DNA from: Saccharina japonica
Lineage: Eukaryota; Sar; Phaeophyceae; Laminariales; Laminariaceae
Direction: 5' to 3'
Length of the DNA stretch: 64,000 bases
Assembly (NCBI GenBank): GCA_008828725.1
Contig: MEHQ01001314.1
Location: forward strand, 75,840 to 139,839
Part shown: piece after piece, positions 43,704-53,476 of the stretch
Numbering within the stretch: the first letter of the stretch is position 1
Layout of the letters: every line of letters starts with the position of its first letter
Notes under the pieces: model-generated
The model's database searches: none
Told to the model about the DNA's origin: nothing
The model's input: the letters and a program-made list of their open reading frames with translations, nothing else
Program-made: the position numbers and the translations under genes

Positions 43704-46700
43704 GCTACTGCTACTGCTACTGCTACTACTACTACTACTATTAATACTATTAATACTACTACTACTACAATTTTTGCCGCTTATAACCATTGATTGGTTG
43801 GTTAGATGCCTACCCCCCGGCAAGGCGCGACGGGGAAAAAATATTCAGATTGCCTTTGGTCACACCATAATAAAGTAAAATATTGAAACTTGAAAAAAAA
43901 GACGATGCAGAAACATACCTACCTACCTACCTATCTACCTACACCTGTACCGGTACGCCGTCGAACAAAGACGGGCTGTGGCTGTATCGACGGCGTGAGA
44001 TGCATCATGTATGTATGTATGTATGTACTTGTTTTCCTCAGACCTCGACATGATAAAAATTGTGCAAGGCGTACATTATTGTCGTTACATTGTAATAGAA
44101 AAGGGGTGGATCACGGCCAGGTGTAAACCAAATCAATCGATGGGGTCAAGCACTTCGCCAGAGCAACGTTGGCGCCGCGGCTTGGGTTCCTCTTGTCTCC
44201 ACAACATCAACGCATCACCGCCTGAGAAACGCTTATTTCTTGTTTTGGGTTCAGGCTGAAAACCTTGCTTACTTATCAAAGGTGCGCACGCCCTACATCC
44301 TACATTATTAATGTCATGATACATATAATATATGTTTCCCCGGTAACAGTTTCAGTCGTATGTATGAACATGATACAAAATATCATTACTTTTTTTTTAA
44401 TTTACGTATGTTTCGTGCAAAGAAGGCCGAGCCAAAACCATCATTACGATGTATAATACGTACTACAAACAGTAGTACTGCTGTAGCTCCCAACTTCCCA
44501 ATTAATATTATGTTGCTGTGTACTCCTACATATATATCATGTCGCGGCCCACTTTCGCGAAATTAAATAATTGCAAATCCCGTCCCCAACTATTAGTTAT
44601 CAGGTATATATGTATACGCAGGTATTTGTATGATACTATGCAGTATGGTGTGCCCGTCGTCGAAAAAGAACATGTTGCGAGGTAAACCGTATAGTCCCTC
44701 TATTAATAGGCAAGAACGGTTGAAGGGGTTGCCTGGAGATTCGTAGAATATTCGAAGAAACCAGCTGGCAGAACGCCCCCGAGCGTTCCATGGTTGGTTC
44801 TTATTCGAGTTTTCTGGCAGATCTCAAACGGCCCCAGACTACGTACGGTACGAACTTTGGCAAAAAAAGCGGTTATATACAAAACGTCGCGATAATACTG
44901 CTGTACGTACAGACATTTTATACCCGACATTATTAATACGTACAGGCTCTGCAGTATCTATGTATCATACATATTATGAACATATAAACTTTGGCGACAG
45001 ACAATCTACAATCTGTCCCATGCCGGAAATAACGCGCCCACCGCCGTTGCACTTTAATTCCTCCGCTCCTTCCGATCGAGGAACTAAAGTGCAACCGCGG
45101 TCCGCCCGACATCTATCTGGTATGAGGTTGATTCTATCTGTTATGAGGTTGATTTATATGTACATTTCATTTGGTTTTTTTATTGGAGGTCGCATCTCCT
45201 CTGGGAGAAGCACGACACTTTCTTTCTTTTTTTGTCATGCTTTTTATTTGGTTGCTTGATTGTTGATTTGCTTCAGTATATTTACTTTTATTATTTTTTC
45301 TTTTCGCTTTTTTCTTTTTCTCTTTTTTTCTCTTGCATGCACCTGGATTGCTAGCAGGGTAGGTCTTGCCTGTCGTATATGGCGTTGCATTGTCTGCTCT
45401 GCTTACTGCACTGAGTGTAGTATCTCTGTGTCGTAGTTTTGTGACCACAGAACTGGTACCTTTTTAGGATGAATCGGCACGGACACTGGGTGTGCTGGAT
45501 GTCGACGGGTAGAAAGGAAGGTTTAATAGTGAAGAACACACACACATAAAAAACATGACATAGTCTTAACCCTCACGTATAGAACTGGAGTCCCGTTTTG
45601 GGGACAACTTACTCAGAATTAGAGTGGTTTGTCCCCAAAACGGGACTGCAGTCCTAAAAGGGTTGACCCCTTAAGAACTGGTCCCACGTATTTGGGGACA
45701 AACTACTTGGAATTAGTGTGGGATACTTTTTTCAGTTTTTAATGGGTTAACCGGTCCCCTGTTTTTGGAGACCAACTACTTGGAGTTAGTGTGGGGTATA
45801 AGTATTGCAGTTCTGAAAGGGTTACGACACGTTCACTCTTTTTACACTAATTTCAAGATAACGGCTCTAGAATTTCTTTTTTTCTCCGCTAGATCTCAGC
45901 CTGGCTTTTTCTTATCAGCCTGTTTTCTTGTTAGGTGTCCTGCACTGACACTGGGTGTGCTGGATGTCGACGGGCAGAGATAACGGTTTTTCATGTGAAG
46001 AACACACACACGCACACAGTAGCAATGATGTCGGATTACGTAATTACGTCCTTACGGCGATCCGTTTTGGCGGTAAGTAATAGGACTGGGCCGGCGAAAT
46101 TACGCTACGCCCCCAGTCCCCTATAAACAAAAATCGTCAAAATCTCTAGGAAACGTCCGCATATTTTGCTTCCCAGCAGCCACAGTTGAGCTTGCACTGT
46201 GATCCTGCGACCTGCTGCGAGGATGGCAGTGGGTCACGAGTCACGAAGTAGTTATGAGGGGCCCGGTAGCCAGTGGTGTATGTGTCAATAAATTCACGAC
46301 TCACGACTACAAGCCACAAGCATGGCGGCCTCCGTTGTTTTGGTGTCATGCTGACGGACTGATGGAGGTTTACAGCTTACAGCAGCCGTCCGACTGCGCT
46401 ACAGCACGAACCTATATAATGTGTTCTCCGATTCATAAGTAAAGTCCGTTATAGGGCACAGGCAATAACGTTTGAACAGAAAGGCGCACAATGATATACG
46501 TACGTAGTTAGATTATTCGAACATATCACGTCACAGAGATGCTCATAAAAAAAAAAAAAAAAAATCCGAGTTTCTATTCTTAAGAATATGTGGGTCAAAT
46601 ATTACCATAGTATGGCCGATTTCGGCCAATTTGTACCGTTTACGGCCGAATTTTGACTAGTTTCGCCTGTTTTCACTTTAAACATAATAGCCGGACACAT

Positions 46701-49700
46701 GATGACATGCTTTCAGACGAGGCGTGGGTATCGTGTGTCAGTGATGAAGCGGAAACAAAACGCAAATTTATCGATATTCATCCTCTTTTAGCCAATTTCC
46801 ATGGTTTCAATTTTCTTCTCTGTTTCCTGAAAAAGGGCTAACTACGGCCTTTTTTTGGCCGACTGCTTTTTTCCGGCCACTGGCCCATGCAGGAGGCTGC
46901 ACAAAAAAAACAACATGGTTTTAACTAAACAAATGACAAAAATATTTGAAAACAATCACCGCCAAAGCATCGGACACGCCTAAGGGCTTGTGTAAACATA
47001 ATCGACTTTACTTTCGTATGAGTTGGAGGAAGTAGGTTAAAAATTCACATAAATTGCGGAGAAAAATAACTAAATAAAGGTCTGCACAATGTGGGACGTG
47101 CGTTTTTTTCCTGGCGGGGATGCTTTTTAAACGTCCCCTGTTTTTGCCGTAATTACCCGTAAGCACGCAAAAAACCCATTTTGCCGAAAAACGCGTAAGG
47201 ATAAGCATCTCCAGCCGTAATCCGACATCATTACACAGTAGTACTCCAAATGTTTGCTTTCATTGTCTAGTTTTTCTGTGTATCTCAGCCTGGCGTTCGT
47301 TTTGCTCATTTCCTCTTGCGATAGCTCAGTCAGGGCGTCTTGAGCTCTTTTGGACCCTACTACGCGCTGTATGGAGTCTGAAGTCCTGACATACACTATG
47401 GACAATGAACATTCATATTATCCTTGGCATCCGACAACGTGTGAAGCATGATGAGCTTCAATGTTGATCACCCATACCACTCCGAAAGAAAAAAACCACC
47501 ACAGAAACATTGACCTTTTTTGGAACAACGAGGCTATACCTTGGTACTACTGCTGCTGTAGTAGTAGGCACCAGTAGTAGTTTTTTTTTTTGTTCCTCAT
47601 TCTATCGCCCGACTTTGTTTGCATTCGCCTTGCCCCCCCTTCGTTCCGAATAACCCAACCAACGTGTCAAGGTTCTTGGAAAAGCACGAGGAGCGGACCG
47701 TCGAAGAAAGACGCTTCCTGCAGAGCAAAGCGGAGGAGAAGTACCGCCTGACGCACGACTACAACCCCATCGCGGGAGCCTACTACGACCAGAGCAGGGA
47801 GCAGCACTTCGCGCAGTCCAGAGAGAAGCTCCAGGCCTTGCAGGGCAGAGCGCAGCAGCACCGCCTGCCGCCGAGCATACGGTACGGAGAGGGGAACGAC
47901 TACAACATAATAAATCAACAGGTCCGAAGGAAGAATGAATGGTATTTTTTTAGTTCTTTATTTCTATTACAGCAGTAAAAAATGTAGTGATGATGCTCGA
48001 GATGTGATGGAAGGGTAGCGCAGGGATTATATCGTTGCTGGCTTGGAATCACAGCTTATCTTCAGTGTGGGAGACCTCTTGTTTTATAGTAGTAATCCTT
48101 TGACGATGGGACACTAAAAAGGCGAAACCTGAGGTACGAGAGAGCCTTGAGGGGTGTGGACCGGGGGGAGTGTGGAGGTGCGAGCTTCTAATGGAGACAT
48201 CGAAGCCCTCTATTCTCACCATTAGCCCCCTAGTCGGCTAGTTATACTAGCCTAGGGAACTTTCCCATGATGCTTTTTGCGGGGGGCCATAGTAAATAGG
48301 ATCTACGGTCTTCACAAAAGCCTATATATTTATGTATTTTTACTAACAATATTTGGTTCTATTTACTATGGTCCTCCGTAGTAGCTATTCCTCAGTTATC
48401 GCCTATCCTGTCCAAGGGATACTACCAGTCCTGTGGTAATCTAAGAACTAATTCTACGGGTTCTCTCATCTTTTTAGGAATATTATGACACTCAGAATAT
48501 TCCTATGGGCTTACGGAGCTTCGATGCTACTGCCTATCTAAGCTACCAAGGAAACTTCAGTACACATAAATAATCTTAGGATGGCACAAGACTTTAGACC
48601 AGTACGATTATCTCTTGACCATTCTATAGCCCTAGAGCACCTCATCACATAAATCTGAGTTTCTGCCTATTACTATTAATAATACAGAACAGGACACCTA
48701 TATATTACATGCATTGGTATTGATAGCGAGAACCGGTATTGCTAGCCCAGGCTGTATTTCTTATTGTTAGCAGGGAAAAACAAATCTACACCATTAGAAA
48801 ATCCATTCAGTACAACGGCTGCTGAACACCCCCCCCCCCGTAAATAGCAGCCTGCATTTCTTATGTACTACTCGCTTTCTTAGAAGGTGTCCTGTACTGT
48901 TTCTTCTTTTTTTTTTTGTCCATCCCATTTATTATCTCCGCCCTTCCTTTCTCCCTCCTCCCTAATAGCCGTAACTCAGATCCGGGGTCACAAAGTAGGC
49001 TCCTCTCCCTCCTCCCCCACTACGGTTCTTGCCTTGCATTTTTATCGCGAGAAGACTTCAGCTTTTTCTTCCCTCGTTGACTCGCATCGAATTGTGCCTA
49101 CCCACACTACTACTACCGTAGGCGCTCTCAGCAGTTGATTCCTACTGAGCAATTTATGCATGTTGGGTATGTCGTGAGACGATTCCTGGGTTTGCTGCTG
49201 TGATGATGTTTGGCTCCCTCGCCGAGAATTGAACCCGGGCCTCATGAGTGAGAGTCGTATATCCTACAACCATTGGACCGTTGAAGAAGTACTTGTACTT
49301 CGTATATAGGCTACCCAGCCTACACTTATAACTTAACACTCCCCTTCAATGGAAATGCAACACTACTAATATACTGATCATGGCCAACGATAATCAGTGG
49401 TTGATGGAATCGATAGAAACTTGACTCTGATGCCGATCATGGCTAACGATCACCGGCACTTAATGCCGGTGATCGTTACCCATGATCGCCATTCTTCGTC
49501 GTGTTGACCAGCTTCTCGTGGCGTTACCCTTCTAGCCTCGATGGGTGTAATACGGGATATCAATGTTGGAGGGAATCCCAGGAAGCATCGGCACGACGAC
49601 ACCACAACGAGCAGCAAACATTACCAGCAAACTGCGGATCGACTCGAACCATACCCGTCACTACACTGTAGGTTTTTTACCCGCACGCACGTCGTCGTCA

Positions 49701-51605
49701 CAACTTGTTTTTGCAACGTACTGGTATTCGTGGTACCTACTCCGCGGATCGCGACCGTCCTTCTCACAGCAAAATTTGGCACATTCTAACCCCTCATCTA
49801 CTAACTTTACTGACACCAAAACATGGTACTACTACTTTCAAGCACTGTAGTTTATCCCCGGAGAGTTGGTGCAGTTATGCACGGGCTAGGTTACCAGTCA
49901 AGTGAAGACAACAAGCTACGTGCATGTAGTTTTATTGTGTAGAAATGACTTCGTATTCCCACGGTAGGGGTATAGGGCTTGCAGTTAGTTTTTCCTTCTG
50001 CGGCAATATTTTCTGACCGGTTGATGAGCTCCTCGAGTGAACAGCTACAGTATACCGGTTCGTACGACAACTTTACTTGTTGTGTACCGGTATTTGTTTC
50101 AGGACTATCAATAGCGCATACTAAATATTGGTCGGGCTTCGCGAACAGCCTTCTTCGAAGTCATGTTTCGGGTGAGATATTGGGTTTTCCTCGGGTGAGA
50201 GGGGCTCAGAATACAAGCCACCACCCCTCAAGGGCATATTGGTCTTCACGGTAGGAGTTGCAGTTAGTATTTTCCTTGTGAGAAAATCGTTTTGTCACTG
50301 GGGCCGGTTGAGCTCCTCAAGTGAACAACTACCGCTTACGTGGTATGATACTTTTACCAGCATGTTCGTTTTGCGACTAGCGCACAGAAAATCAGTCGGG
50401 TTGCGTGAGCCAACCTCTTCGAAGCCATGTTTCGGGTGACATATTTGAGCTCCTTATGTAAAGGCACCACCACCCCTACCGCGGTGGCATTGGTCAGATC
50501 GGGACAGATCTACTGCATAAAAAGAAATAATCCACGTCTAGCCTATACGAGGAGGGAAAATATACCGTGCCAGGTTTCCCCCTTGCGCATTACAGAACTT
50601 TCATCGTAATTGGGTTAACCCCTTTAGCACTCCTGCACCCACGTTTTGGGCGGAAACTACTTGGAATTAGTTTAGGGCAAAATTTTGCAGAATGTAGTAA
50701 CCTAAAAATGTTAACATATTTCATACACCAATCATATTTCCATTTCCATTTCTAACCCCCGGACTCACACAAAACACGAAACGGATGATGCTGTTGTGTC
50801 GCTCACTACCAACCGTTGCCCAAAAACCGACCCCCCCCCCCCCCGCGAACAGCCGAAGAACACCCAAGCAAAGAGCGGGTCGGCTGCGTCCGCCGTGGCG
50901 GACCGCGGCCTCACCAAGCGCACTCAGGGCCGCCAGATCCACGCGGAGAACGTGCTCCGACACGAGCGTTCGGCCGAGGTGCGAGACCAGCGCACCCTCA
51001 ACCGCCCCTCCCACATGCGGCACGTCGAGATCCTCCGCACCGGCCACGATGTCATTTCCAACCGGGTTTTCACGGGGAGGCAGGGAAAGCCGCCTCGAGA
51101 GCCGCGTGCGCGACCGCCGGTTCCCGTGTGGGATAGGCTTGCGCGGCCGGAAGCTGCGGTAGGGACGGGGGTGGTGGCGGTCCCCGCGGCGGTGGGGTCA
51201 CGTTGTGGCGGTACAGAAGAGGCAGGGGCGCGCGAACGGGATGGAGGGGGGGGCACCGCCGCCCGCCGCCACCAGCACAACCGAGACGACCATCACAACC
51301 TCCGCCGTAGTAGCAGGGAGAGTGGAGGCCTCGGAGACAGCGGCGATACAGGGGCCAGGTGCACGGCCGCCGTAAGCGGCGACCCTTACGGCGGACAGGG
51401 GGGGGGGGCAGACCTTCTCGTCGCCTCCGCCCCTGCAGTCCCCACCGCCGCAAGCCGTGCACAGCGGGGAGGGGAAACTGCCGTTGAACAAGGGGGCGAC
51501 ACAACAGCAACGCCCGACAAAACTGCTTCTCGTGCGAGCGGCAGTAGAAAGCCAAACGTGCCCCCATTGAACCTCTCCCGGCAGTCGAATACCGGCTCCG
51601 TTTGA
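38405..51605 (+). CDS. Charged 512-residue protein with YDILNH-like motifs (6-exon model)
   Basis: Exons 38405-38461, 40311-40435, 41257-41401, 43153-43361, 47672-47921 and 50853-51605 (TGA) sum to 513 codons, and every junction phase agrees. The protein is Arg/Glu/Lys-rich and probably helical. A motif recurs at about residues 95 (YNIVTH), 125 (YDILNH), 173 (VDILSN), 256 (YNIINQ) and 327 (HDVISN). Between them lie KNTLAWNPAEIPAPSYVKQF, EKHEERTVEERRFLQSKAEE and LTHDYNPIAGAYYDQSREQ. After ~residue 350 it turns into Gly/Ala/Thr/Arg-rich low complexity. No enzyme domain was recognised. Regularly spaced short motifs in a basic helical protein recall ciliary microtubule-associated or inner proteins, but that is inference. 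The first exon is the weakest call (ATG, 19 codons, donor CAG|GTCAGT). Exon 3 needs a GC donor, CAG|GCGAGC, to keep phase. Introns of 0.8-4.3 kb hold SINEs, MITEs and (CTA)n. Confidence 0.7.
38580..39660. repeat. Diverged ~230-bp tandem array in intron 1
   Basis: Units recur near 38630, 38870, 39110 and 39480-39650. They share CTCGAGCCTCGAGTGC, GCGCCGCATTTTTC(T/A)TGCA, ACCTTCTACCTTCTA, CACACCCGGTCCGACCAAG and a CCTCTCCTTT word. A block of TTTCCAATAT units (39240-39460) interrupts the array. Weaker relics continue at 39900 and 40070. Confidence 0.65.
39668..39872. mobile_element. 205-bp foldback MITE with TTA target repeats
   Basis: It is flanked by TTA (39665-39667 and 39873-39875) and starts and ends with GGGCCC. 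Internal arms of about 55 bases (CATTGGTCAACACGCGCACC on the left, GTGCGTGTGTTGACCAATG on the right) pair around a ~25-base loop. It has no ORF. TTA duplications and GGG-type ends suggest the PIF/Harbinger group. Confidence 0.65.
40244..40285. repeat. (TTCC)n microsatellite before exon 2
   Basis: TTCC tetramers end 25 bases upstream of the exon 2 acceptor and probably serve as its pyrimidine tract. Confidence 0.8.
40676..40792. mobile_element. MITE family B, copy 5
   Basis: The ends TATTACGGTGGGCCTA and ATGGTCCACCGTAATA are near-perfect inverted repeats. The centre has AAACCTATACATTTCCCCAA. The element is 117 bases and lies in intron 2 of the 512-residue gene. Confidence 0.85.
42517..42856 (+). 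mobile_element. tRNA-derived SINE, family 2, copy 2 with repeated head
   Basis: The head has GGGTAATCGATCGATCTTTT, TATAGCTCAGCAGGTAATGC and ACACGGGTTCGAATCTCAC. The body has GAAACGCTTGCGCGTGCGTC and CTCCCTGGTTCCCCAGGTAT. A second partial head ends at AGCAGGTAATACCTTCACAT. It lies in intron 3 of the 512-residue gene. Confidence 0.75.
43528..43772. repeat. (CTA)n microsatellite, ~245 bases
   Basis: Long ACT/CTA triplets with GCT and TTA interruptions lie in intron 4 of the 512-residue gene. Open frames of poly-Thr, poly-Tyr, poly-Leu and poly-Ser through it are artefacts. Confidence 0.95.
45041..45100. repeat. Hairpin with 23-base arms
   Basis: CCGCCGTTGCACTTTAATTC-CTC (45041-45063) pairs with GAG-GAACTAAAGTGCAACCGCGG (45078-45100) with two mismatches and a 14-base loop. 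It is intronic and of unknown role. Confidence 0.75.
45498..45547. repeat. Dispersed repeat F, copy 2
   Basis: GGATGTCGACGGGTAGAAAG, AAGGTTTAATAGTGAAGAAC and a CA run match 18236. In copies 2 and 3 a CACTGGGTGTGCT word precedes it. Confidence 0.7.
45566..45824. mobile_element. MITE family A, three copies in tandem
   Basis: Copies lie at 45566-45664, 45664-45750 and 45747-45824. Each has a CCC/GGG-type end and the core (G/T)GAATTAG(A/T)GTG or GGAGTTAGTGTG. The first is a strong hairpin (GTCCCGTTTTGGGGACAA against TTTGTCCCCAAAACGGGAC). Copies 2 and 3 share TTAA at 45747-45750. Confidence 0.75.
45830..45956 (-). mobile_element. MITE family C fragment
   Basis: TACACTAATTTCAAGATAAC, CTCAGCCTGGC(TTTTTCTTAT) and TTAGGTGTCCTGCACTG are the reverse complement of the elements at 61930-62391. 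Confidence 0.6.
46023..47232. mobile_element. Mutator-like candidate, ~1.2 kb, non-autonomous
   Basis: Inverted ends AATGATGTCGGATTACG (46024-46040) and CGTAATCCGACATCATT (47216-47232) match perfectly over 17 bases. The 9-bp word ACACAGTAG lies at 46014-46022 and at 47233-47241, one base from the left end and flush with the right. Nine-base duplications are typical of Mutator-like elements. The interior is AT-rich and holds a poly-A run and GGCCGA words, with no ORF above ~90 codons. It interrupts repeat F and lies in intron 4 of the 512-residue gene. Confidence 0.6.
48277..48384. mobile_element. MITE family B, copy 6
   Basis: It has GCGGGGGGCCATAGTAAATA at the left end and CTATGGTCCTCCGTAGTA at the right, with ACTAACAATATTTGGTTC between. 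It is 108 bases, in the last intron of the 512-residue gene. Confidence 0.75.
48901..49137 (-). mobile_element. tRNA-derived SINE, family 1, copy e (inverted, head missing)
   Basis: It begins with the complementary poly-T, then CCATCCCATTTATTATC, GTAACTCAGATCCGGGGTCA, CGGTTCTTGCCTTGCATTTT and TAGGCGCTCTCAGCAGTTG. It is antisense to the host gene. Confidence 0.8.
49212..49286 (-). tRNA. Degenerate tRNA-Glu-like sequence (relic or SINE head)
   Basis: On the minus strand, GGTCCAATGGTTGTAGGATA, then ACGACTCTCACTCATGAGG and CCCGGGTTCAATTCTCGG-CGAGGGA resemble the D arm, anticodon arm (CTC) and T arm of tRNA-Glu. The 5' acceptor strand that should pair with CGAGGGA is absent, so it is unlikely to be functional. 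Confidence 0.4.
49432..49490. repeat. Hairpin with 27-base arms
   Basis: GCCGATCATGGCTAACGATC-ACCGGCA pairs with its near-exact complement across a 5-base loop (two mismatches). The word GATCATGGCCAACGAT also occurs 55 bases upstream. Intronic. Confidence 0.8.
49975..50460. repeat. ~285-bp diverged direct duplication
   Basis: Both units carry TTGCAGTTAGT(T/A)TTTTCCTT, GAGCTCCTC(G/A)AGTGAACA, a TCGGGCTTCGCGAAC / TCGGGTTGCGTGAGC word and CTTCGAAG(T/C)CATGTTTCGG. They lie in the last intron of the 512-residue gene. Confidence 0.75.
50615..50714. mobile_element. MITE family A, copy in the last intron
   Basis: It is bounded by TTAA at both ends (50615-50618, 50711-50714). It starts TTAACCCCTTTAGCACTCCT, has ACTACTTGGAATTAGT, and lies 139 bases upstream of exon 6. 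Confidence 0.7.
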
Positions 51606-52486
51606 GCGTTACTACTATTGGCATTCTGCGCCCACGGGCTGGTATTTTGGGTTGATTGTGGAATGCGGATAAGGTACGTACGACGTGCCTATATTTTGTA
51701 CCAGTAGGGGTTTTGTCGTTCTGGTACGCCGCTCAAGGTTTTGATTTTGTGGCCTAATGTGAGCACGTGCCGGTATTGTTTCAACCATGGGGTCAACGTA
51801 TGGTTGATACGAACCAGCGTCACTACGTAGGGGATTGCGGGTCGAACTCCTGCCGTATGACTAATATTATTAATATTAAATAATAAGTAGTACGTGTGTA
51901 AAAAAAAAATCGAAGGGGAGCAGCGGCCACGCGGGATCGTGTGCGACGTGTTTTCTTCCCTGCCGACACTCAAGCTCAACCTGCACTGTTTTTTCTCTCT
52001 GGTTACGCAAGCCAGTGCTTTCGTTTCGCGCGGGCTATCAGTACATTCCAGTACTTCCAGTATACTGGCTGACCAACTGGTCCTTGGCGTCGTGCCACGC
52101 ATTGCCGTCGTTGAAGCTCAAGCCACCAATTTAGACAAGTCGTACACACTACTTTTGCGAAAACGTTTACGTATAGACGTGCATTTTTTTCGCGTCAGAT
52201 TCGTTCAGATCGACTGGTATCTCTCTCCACCCCATACACGGGCACCGCGGGTCTACACGTCCCTTTACTTCCACCCACCCCCCTTCCCTGTCTCCCTGCT
52301 CGAACTCCAACAACAAAAGGCCGAGCGTGACATTTCGCGACCGACCGTTCTCCGGAGATGCCTAAGATATTCCGCTGCAAAAATCGCTACGTACATTCCG
52401 CGAATAAACGGATAATACACTTAACGTCGGCAGCTAGCTGATGATGGTATGCTTTCTTTCACATAACAGTACAAAACTACACACAA

Positions 52487-52745
52487 CTCGGACAGATCAT
52501 GATCTACAGATAGATCATCTAGTCCCTTGCCTGCCGTTAAGAGATGGTTGTGCAGGATCTGCACAGTAGTAGTACGTAGTACAGATCCAACCCCGGGAAA
52601 ATGTGCTACGTAGATCATTCCGATTAGTATACGGGTCCCACTCGGCAACATGGAGCTATATCACACAAGATCGGGAATAGATCTCCCCTTGAAAGATGCC
52701 CCATCATCAAGTAGAACTCCATGACCCGTCGGAGGCGTGCAATAT
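52487..52745. repeat. Dispersed repeat E, copy 2
   Basis: ACTCGGACAGATCAT, CTACAGATAGATCATC, TGCCGTTAAGAGATGGTTGT and GCAGGATCTGCAC match the copy at 4394-4665, as does the terminal CATCATCAAGT and TCGGAGGCGTGC-like end. Confidence 0.6.
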
Positions 52746-52895
52746 AACTATCGCGCCTGACAGGGGCGGCCATTCGACCCGGCGCATCTTCATCCGTGAG
52801 TGCGGGGAGACCCCTCATATATATAGCCTCCCTTGGCTCGAAAAACGAGTATCGAAAACATGCAGTCCGCGGCGAGCACAAGGACTACTTGAAAA

Positions 52896-52990
52896 TAAAC
52901 CCTTTAGAGCTGGTACCCACGTTCTGGGGGGACACCTTACTTGGAATTAGTGTGGGATCGTTTTTTTTTTCCAGTCGTAAAAGGGTCTAA
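52896..52990. mobile_element. MITE family A, intergenic copy
   Basis: It has TAAACCCTTTAGAGCTGGTA, CACGTTCTGGGGGGACACC, CTTGGAATTAGTGTGGGATC and TCGTAAAAGGGTCTAA. The end TTAA sites are slightly mutated. Confidence 0.65.
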
Positions 52991-53476
52991 CAAAAGTACT
53001 TGGCACCATTTTTACATCAACCGCTTAAGAGCTAGACTGCTGCAGCAGTGAAAGAAGCAGAAGCAGCAGTAGCAGCAGCAGCAGGAGGAGGTGACACCAC
53101 CCCGTGTAGGGGCGAGCGAAAAACAACCAAGTCAGACGACCCCGGGCATGAATATACCAAGCCTGTGGGCGAAAAACCGAAAGCAACAACACGCAAAAAA
53201 AAATGCGTTCCAGTGCATGAAAAAATGCACGTACTGCTTGTAGCGGATCGGTCGACCGTTCACCACCTGGTGGAAAACAATAAAATCAATCAGGCACTGC
53301 GGGAAAAGAGTATATTATTCTTCTTCTTCTTGTTCTCGTTTTTCTCTCGGTCATGCTCTTACAATAAAACGAGTACAGACCACGCTCTCGCGAAACCATC
53401 CATCCACCTGCGGGTGCATTCGGATCGCACCCCCCCCCCCCACCACAACCGCGCCCGATGATCTCGCGGTGCAACC

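Larger units (their letters stand above)
51606..53476. other. Convergent intergenic region
   Basis: This is tail-to-tail space between the 512-residue gene (+) and the OTU gene (-). It contains dispersed repeat E (52487-52745), a MITE A copy (52896-52990), and a GCAGCA-rich run (53040-53090). No further gene was recognised. Open frames here lack known motifs. Confidence 0.6.

Noticed and set aside
43403-43823. Poly-Thr, poly-Tyr, poly-Leu and poly-Ser frames
   Set aside because: All are translations of the (CTA)n microsatellite.
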